From Elymus sibiricus (taxonomy: Eukaryota > Streptophyta > Magnoliopsida > Poales > Poaceae): a DNA stretch of 64,000 nt. Of this stretch, positions 57,757 through 64,000 are shown one piece after another. A program made the position numbers and the translations under genes. How positions within the stretch are numbered: position 1 is the first letter of the stretch; every line of letters starts with the position of its first letter. The notes beneath the pieces are model-generated. The model did no database searches. It saw nothing but the letters and a program-made list of their open reading frames with translations, and was not told the origin of the DNA. The DNA lies in assembly GCA_039707655.1 (NCBI GenBank), contig CM077670.1, positions 150,640,001-150,704,000 on the forward strand, written 5' to 3'.

Positions 57757-60700
57757 GCATCCCCAAGCTTAATTCCTGCTCGTCCTCGAGTAGGTAAATG
57801 ATAAAAGAAATAATTTATGAAGTGTGAATGCTAGCATAGTGCATAAGTTTGATCAATGATAATTTCAATCACTTTTTCTAGCATCAATATATATCATAAT
57901 CAGTAGCTCATCTCATAAAACTTCTCATGATCAAGTAGCAAGCTATTCACATGTTTAAAGTATAGGCCATAAACTTTCTTGAAAACTAACAAACTATGTT
58001 CTCAGTCATCAAACAATTGCAATTCATCTTATTTTCAGGAAGGCTTTGATCTAGTAAATTCCACATACTCAACCATCTTTTAGTCTTCCATGATTGCTGA
58101 CACTCAAAGCATATTTTTAGAACAAACTATTTCAGTCAAACACATAGGAAGATAGGGGCTTAATGTTTCGCCTCCCAAATTATTTATCTCAGGGATAATG
58201 TCAACAATAATAACTCATGATCACCTATATTCAACTGGATATATGTGCCTGGATCTTTTCCTACCACATGATGCTTGCCAACTAAAGAATAAGTAGAGCG
58301 GAATAGGGATGAACATTAATGACTCTTGCATAAAAGTAAATACAGAAAAGTAAAAGATAGGCCCTTCGCAGAGGGAAGCAGAGGTTGTCATGCGCTTTTT
58401 GTTGTTGGATGCACAAGCCCTTAATGCAAAGGAACGTCATGTTATATTGCCCCTTGTGATAGCAACCTTTATTATGCAGTCCGTCGCTTTTATTTCTTTA
58501 CCATCACAAGTTCGTACAACGCTTATTTTCCCTTGCAATAAAAGATCATACATATTTTAGGAGCAATTTTTATTGCTTTTTCCACCGATGACAACTTACT
58601 TGAAGGATCTTATTCAATCCATAGGTAGATATAGTGGACTCTCATGGCAAGAAACTGGGTTTAAGGGTTTTTGGATGCACAAGTAGTATCTCTACTTAGT
58701 ATGAATTTTTGGCTAGCAAAAGATCCTAAGCAAGCACCACATGTTAGAGGATCCATGACAATATAACTTCTATGTGAATATAAACAAACATAACTCATTA
58801 CGTTGTCTTCCTTGTCCAACGTCAACTACTTGATCAAGCTTGAAAATAATTAATGGGGGCTCACAATCATAGAAGATGTCCAAGATAGTATATTTATATG
58901 TGAAATTTCTCTTCCTTCAAAATTCTTTCATGAATTTTTCAAGTGACCAATGCTATGTTTGTTAACTTTCAATAAATTTTACCACTTATACTTCTTGTAT
59001 GTGAAGTCACTACTCCCCATGGGACAAGCATATGAAGCATATAAAATTTCAACTTTATGATATTCAATGCTTTCACAATTTACTCATAGGATATAAGTGA
59101 AGCACAAGAGTAAATGACAAACTACTCCAAAAAGATATAAGTGAAGATCAAATGAGTAGTTAAGTAAATAGGTACCTATGTGAGGACTCTCTCTCATTTA
59201 CAAATTTCAGATCTTAAGTATTTTATTCGAACAGCAAAGAAAACAAAATAAAATGACATTCCAAGGATAGCACATATCATGTGAAGAAGCAAAAACTTAG
59301 GCTCAACCAAAACTGACCGATAGTTGTTGATGAAGAATGGTGGGATGCCTACCGGAGCATCCCCAAGCTTAGATGCTTGAGACTTCTTGAGATATTAATT
59401 TTGGATGCCTTGGGCATCCCCAAGCTTGAGGTCTTGTGTCTCCTTAATTCCTCTCATATCATGGCTTCCCTAAATCTTAAAAACTTCATCCACACAAAAC
59501 TCAACAAGAACTCGTGAGATAAGTTAGTATAAATCAACTCAAAACCTTAACATTCTCTACTGTAGCAAATCACAAAAATTATAATTAAACATTGCATACT
59601 AAATGCCTCTTCATATTTAATACTCCTACCCTCAACTAGAAACATTAAGCACGCAAACATATGCAAACAATGCAACTATAACAGTAATCTGCCAAAACAG
59701 AATAGTCTGTAAAGGGTGAATAAGAATCCATACTTACCTAACTTCAAAAATTCTGAAAAATTACTACGTGACATATAACTCATGCATGATTACTGTGTAA
59801 AAATTTCAGATTTTTATCATCTTCTGACTATTCAGGAATATTCTGGACATAACAGAAAACTTTCTGTTTTCAAACAGCAACACATGAACTTGCAAACTGA
59901 GCATGGTAAAGGCTATAATTGGCATTTTATTGAACTAAAAGATACAAAACATGATTATTGGTAACAACAAGCAAATCTCAACAAAATAAAATGACGCTCC
60001 AAGCAAAACTCATATTATGTGATGAATAAAAATATAGCTCCGAGTGAGGTTACCGATAGTGTTGAAGACAACAGAGGGGATGCCTTCCGGGGCATCCCAA
60101 AGCTTAGTTGCTTGGGTGTTCCTTGAATATTACCTTGGGATGCCTTGGGCATCCCCAATCTTAGGGTCTTGCCGCTCCTTATTCTCCTCATATCGATATC
60201 TCACCCAAAACTTGAAAACTTCAATCACACAAAACTTAACGGAATTTGTGAGATAGGTTAGTATGATAAAAATAAATCATCCACTTAGGTACTGTCAAGA
60301 CAAGATTCATAATTGTTCTCACATAATTCCTACTGTATTCTATCATTTACACAATTTATATTACTCAATATAAGCTATGGAAACACTAAAACAAGCAAAC
60401 TATGAATCAAAAACAGAATCTGTCAAAAACAGAACAGCCTGTAGTAAGAGATTTAAAAACCATACTTCTGTACCTCCAAAAATTCTGAAAAATTAGGAAA
60501 ACTTAAAAAATTGTAACCCAATACTTTGAAAAAAATTCAGAATTTTTTCACGCTCCAGTACAGAATAGAAATTCCAGCACTGTACGCAAAAGTTTCTATT
60601 TTTGCACAGAATCAAATCAACAAGCATCCACACTATCCCAAAGGCTTTACTTGGCACATTATTGAAAGAAAACATATAAAACATGATTACTACAGTATCT

Positions 60701-60806
60701 TAATCATGTGGACACACAAAAACAGTAGGGGTAAATGTTGGGTTGTCTCCCAACAAGCGCTTTTCTTTAATGCCTTTTTAGCTAGGCATGATGATTTCAA
60801 TGATGC
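57757..60806. other. Non-coding interior with a ~725-bp internal duplication
   Basis: No gene. 59340-59770 and 60065-60500 are related: each carries 'ggatgccttgggcatcccca' and later 'aaaaattctgaaaaatta', about 725 bp apart. 58330-58390 matches the LTR-element tail at 28090-28130 in inverse. Confidence 0.7.
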
Positions 60807-61703
60807 TCACATAAAAGTAAAGAATTGAAACACAAAGAGAGCATCATGAATCATATGACAAGCACATTTAAGACTAACCCACTTCCTATGCATAGGGATT
60901 TTTTGAGCAAATAGTTTATGGGAGCAAGAATCAACTAGCATAGGAAGGCAAAACAAGCATAACTTCAAAACTTTCAACACATATAGAGGAAACTTGATAT
61001 TATTGCAACACCTACAAGCATATGATCCTCTCTCAAAATAATTTTCAGTAGCATCATGAAGAAATTCAACAATATAACTATCACATAAAGCATTCTTTTC
61101 ATGATCTACAAGCTTAGAAATTTTATTACTCTCCACATAAGCAAATTTCTTCTCATTCATAATAGTGGGAGCAAACTCAATAAAATAACTATCATGAGAT
61201 ACTTGATTGGCATAATCCAATTGAAAATTAAAATCATGATGACAAGTTTCATATTTATCATTATTCTTTATAGCATACATGTCATCACAATAATCATCAT
61301 AGATAGCAACTTTGTTTTCATAATCAATTGAAACCTCTTTCAAAATAGTGGAATCATCATTAAATAAAGTTGTGACCTCTCCAAATCCACTTTCATCAAT
61401 ATAATCATCATAAATAGGAGGCATAATTTCATCATAATAAATTTTCTCATCAAAACTTGGGGGGCTAAAAATATCATCTTCATCAAACATAGCATCCCCA
61501 AGCTTATGGCTTTGCATATCATTAGCATCATGGGTATTCAAAGAATTCATACTAACAACATTGCAATCATGCTCAACATTCAAAGATTTTATGCCAAACA
61601 TTTTATTAAATTCTTCTTCTAACACTTTGGCACAATTTTCCGATCCATCATTTTCAAGAAAGACGTTATAAAGATGAATAATATGAGGCAACCTCAATTC
61701 CAT
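60807..61703 (-). CDS. Uncharacterised retroelement ORF, 298 residues (paralogue of 52499-53353)
   Basis: Open from ATG at 61703 (MELRLPHIIHLYN) to a stop at 60807. It is acidic, with many Asp, Asn and Tyr in the middle (about residues 60-190), including a GFGEVTTL segment shared with the other copy. The C-terminus is basic and aromatic (IPMHRKWVSLKCACHMIHD, then VFQFFTFM). No Gag, protease, RT or integrase motif is visible. It is the only protein in this element and lies just downstream of the primer-binding site, the position Gag usually occupies. It could therefore be a highly diverged Gag or a packaging partner; this is inference. The frame is intact. Confidence 0.7.
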   Translation of the reverse strand: MELRLPHIIHLYNVFLENDGSENCAKVLEEEFNKMFGIKSLNVEHDCNVVSMNSLNTHDANDMQSHKLGDAMFDEDDIFSPPSFDEKIYYDEIMPPIYDDYIDESGFGEVTTLFNDDSTILKEVSIDYENKVAIYDDYCDDMYAIKNNDKYETCHHDFNFQLDYANQVSHDSYFIEFAPTIMNEKKFAYVESNKISKLVDHEKNALCDSYIVEFLHDATENYFERGSYACRCCNNIKFPLYVLKVLKLCLFCLPMLVDSCSHKLFAQKIPMHRKWVSLKCACHMIHDALFVFQFFTFM

Positions 61704-61801
61704 ATTTTTTGTAGTTTTCTTTTATAAACCAAACTAGTGATAAAACAAGAAACTAAAAGATTCGATTGCAAGATCTAAAGATATACCTTCAAGCACTCAC
61801 C

Positions 61802-61819
61802 TCCCCGGCAACGGCGCCA
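61802..61819 (-). other. Primer-binding site, tRNA-Asp type
   Basis: TGGCGCCGTTGCCGGGGA on the minus strand, 10 bp from the right LTR. It is the same site as in the element at 15322. Confidence 0.85.
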
Positions 61820-61829
61820 GAAAAGAGCT

Positions 61830-63481
61830 TGATGTCTACTACACAACTTATTCTTGTAGACTCGTGTTGGGCCTCCAAGCGCAGAGTTTTGTAGGACAGT
61901 AGCAATTTTCCCTCAAGTGGATGACCTAAGGTTTATCAATCCGTGGGAGGCATAGATTGAAGATGGTATCTCTCAAACAACCCTGCAACCAAATACAAGA
62001 AATCTCTTGTGTACCCAACACACCCAATACAATGGTAAATTGTATAGGTGCACTAGTTCGGCGAAGAGATGGTGATAAAAGTGAAGTATGGATAGTAGAT
62101 ATAGGTTTTTGCAATCTGAAAATATAAAAACAGCAAGGTAGCAAGTAACAAAAGTGAGCACAAACGGTATTGCAAAGCTTAAAAACAAGGCCTAGGGTTC
62201 ATACTTTCACTAGTGCAATCTCTCAACAATGCTAACATAATTGGATCATATAACCATCCCTTAACGTGCGATAAAGAATCACTCCCAAGTTCCTATTAGC
62301 GGAGAACATAAGATAGAAATTATTTGTAGGGTACAAAACCACCTCAAAGTTATCCTTTCCGATCGATCTATTGAGCTATTCCTATAAGTGTCACAAACAG
62401 CCCTAGCGTTCATACTAAAATAACACCATATGATACACATCAACCAACTCTAATGTCACCTAGATACTCCAATGTCACCACAAGTATCCGTGAGTTGATT
62501 ATACGATATGCATCAAACAACTTCATAATCATAGTATTCAATCCACACAAAGAACTCCAAGGAGCACCCCAAAGTTTCTATCGGAGAAAAGATAATGAAA
62601 ACGTGCATCAACCCCTATGCATAGATTACCCCAATGTCACCTCGGGAATTAGCGAGTTGAGTGCCAAAACATATATCAAGTGAATCAATATAATACCCCA
62701 TTGTCACCACAGGTATTCATATGCAAGACATACATCAAGTGTTCTCAAATCTGAAATATTCAATCCGACAATAACGAAACCTCAAAGAGAAAAGATTCGA
62801 TTCATCACAACAAAGATAGAGAGGGAAGAAACACCATATGATCCAACTATATTAACAAAGCTCACGATACATCAAGATCGTGCCATATCAAGAACACGAG
62901 AGAGAGAGAGAGATCAATCACATAGCTACTAGTACATACCCTCAGCCCCGAGGGTGAACTACTCCCTCCTCGTCATGGAGACCGTCGGGATGATGAAGAT
63001 GGCCTCCGGTGATGATTCCTCCCCTCCTCTCCGACAGGGTGCCGAAAAAGGGTTGTAGATGGTATTTTGAAGGTACAGAGGCTTGCGGCGGCGGACTCCA
63101 AAATCTAGGGTTATTTCTGGGGGTTTCTCTATTTATAGGATTTTTCAGCGTTGGAATCACGTCAAGATGGGCTAAGATGGGCCCACGAGGCACATGGACA
63201 CGCCACCCCCCCTGGCGCACCCCGGTGCCTCGTGGGCACCTCGTGGCTCTTCTGGTCCTTCCACGAAGCTTCTAGTGTCTCTTTTGTTCCAAAAAAATCG
63301 TCAAAAAGTTTTAGCTCATTCGGAGAACTTTTATTTCTGCACAAAAACAACACCACGGTAGTTCTGCTGAAAACAGCATCAGTCTGGGTTAGTTCTAATC
63401 AAATCATACCAAAACCATATAGAATTATTATAAACATGGCATGAATACTTCATAAATTATAGATACGTTGGAGACGTATCA
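61830..63481 (-). repeat. Right LTR (5' LTR)
   Basis: Near copy of 56115-57756. It ends GAGACGTATCA and is followed by tctgc. Confidence 0.92.
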
Positions 63482-64000
63482 TCTGCCCAGCCTCCCGAGG
63501 AGGCCTTCCCTCTTGCCGGAGAAAGGGTGCCTCCGGAAGGGGCCTGCCCCGAGGGGGAGGCGGGCGCTGACGCGGCGGCCACCGCAAGCCTCGAGCGATC
63601 ACCAGGGCGCCACGAGCCGGAGGCGGCCGCGCCCAGTCCTACCCGCGCAGCCGAGCGGCCGGCAGGGGCGGAGGTCGAGGAGGATCCTGGCCGCCTGGAG
63701 GGGAATGAGGCCCCCTCAGACAGAGGCCTGGGCGGATCCGATGACGCAGCAGCCCCCGAGCCCCCAGAACCACGGGGGGGCGGAGACAGAAGGGTCGGAC
63801 GCTCCCGGGACCCTGGCCCTGGTGAGCCGCAGAATCCTATCATGGATTGGGACTCTCTGCCACGCCCGGTCGGCCCTCAGCTCCCTAGAGGCCGAGCTCG
63901 TGGTCGAGGAGGAGAACCTCCTCCTGGAGCAGGGGCGCGTCGTGGCCCGCGAGGCCCGGCTAGCCTCCCGTGAGGAGGCGGTCACCCGGCGCGAGAGCAT

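Larger units (their letters stand above)
56115..63481 (-). mobile_element. Non-autonomous Athila-type LTR retrotransposon, 7.4 kb
   Basis: The LTRs are at 56115-57756 (1642 bp) and 61830-63481 (1652 bp), nearly identical. The flanking pentamers are tcttc (56110-56114) and tctgc (63482-63486), a duplication with one mismatch. A tRNA-Asp primer-binding site (61802-61819) adjoins the right LTR and a purine tract (aagcttggggatgc, minus strand) adjoins the left LTR. The 4.1-kb interior encodes one protein of unknown type and no polymerase. Confidence 0.9.
53357..64000 (-). mobile_element. Gypsy element, Tat-like, entering the window (3' part)
   Basis: The left LTR starts TGTTGGAGTC at 53357 and probably ends CCGATA at 54249 (read inversely, TATCGG after a ctcgggggctac purine tract). 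The antisense gene with a Transposase_28-like domain lies inside it, as in the element at 37837. A 7.4-kb element is nested at 56115-63481. The rest lies beyond the window. The LTR end is inferred from the purine tract because the partner LTR is not visible. Confidence 0.65.
54525..64000 (+). pseudogene. Transposase_28-like antisense gene split by an LTR element
   Basis: ATG at 54525 in good context (ccaccATGG), MAPGGIGKKK. The domain region reads CMTFPFFLHSIIAGLVPPF, then ALHLHPSS, YLCEAFLGVLPS. A frame change lies at an A6 run (54924-54929) and TAG at 54982-54984. Then 54985-55878 is open (MRAHIIDMRLPEE, VIKEFVRKRIAPLQRR) with a Gly/Pro-rich tail. A GTAAGT donor at about 55876 opens a short intron, and a Lys-rich exon follows. 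At 56114 the gene is cut by a 7.4-kb LTR element and resumes at 63482 (acidic Pro/Glu-rich). After a G7 run (63774-63780) the coiled-coil continuation (SSLEAELVVEEENLLLEQGR) lies in another frame. The gene exits the window. Function in the family is unknown. Confidence 0.75.

Overview
The window is plant nuclear DNA, almost certainly from a Triticeae grass (wheat, Aegilops or barley relatives). I base this on the mix of repeats: CACTA termini with a CACTACAAAAAAA end, Stowaway MITEs flanked by TA, Athila-lineage LTR retrotransposons whose LTRs open TGATACGTCTCC, a Cassandra-type TRIM with a 5S-like segment in its LTRs, and Tat-lineage Gypsy elements with an extra antisense gene. Family assignments come from memory of these repeat classes, not from a database search. 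There is no rRNA or tRNA gene, CRISPR array or prokaryotic signal.

Layout. 1-2671: the 3' part of an LTR, GA/GT-rich low-complexity DNA with a ~116-bp tandem repeat, and a damaged Stowaway. 2672-31794: a putative ~29-kb non-autonomous CACTA transposon bounded by CACTA/TAGTG ends and a 3-bp ATG direct repeat. Its left subterminal region (3.0-6.8 kb) holds several short repeat sets. Next comes a minus-strand gene island (6.98-14.03 kb) with two B3-domain genes, one two-exon unknown gene and one coiled-coil gene. A tandem array of ~241-bp palindromic units (15.2-22.5 kb) is split by a complete Athila-lineage element (15322-21580, TSD CATGT). Further right are a broken Pro/Ala-rich gene copy, a long-TIR MITE, a Cassandra-like TRIM (26896-27619, TSD GATAT), the 3' end of another LTR element (to 30030) and a strictly 55-bp-periodic subterminal array (30.7-31.3 kb). 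No CACTA transposase was seen.

31969-52206: a reverse-oriented Copia element, degenerate, with its 5' LTR truncated. Its leader is split by a 13.5-kb Tat-lineage Gypsy element (37837-51316, TSD ATCAC) that carries gag, protease, RT, RNase H and integrase on the plus strand and a multi-exon antisense gene with a Transposase_28-like domain on the minus strand. 52207-53356: a fragment of an Athila-type non-autonomous element with an uncharacterised ORF. 53357-64000: the start of another reverse-oriented Gypsy element. Its antisense Transposase_28-like gene, on the plus strand, is interrupted by a 7.4-kb non-autonomous element (56115-63481) that encodes a homologue of the uncharacterised ORF at 52.5 kb.

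Nearly all of the coding capacity belongs to transposons and is broken by stops, frameshifts or deletions. The most notable exception is the B3 gene at 6980-8403, whose five proposed exons join in frame at GT-AG borders to give 274 residues. Three of the four island genes are preceded by related promoter-like DNA. These genes have no evident role in transposition. I infer captured or transduplicated host genes, or an unrecognised CACTA cargo module.
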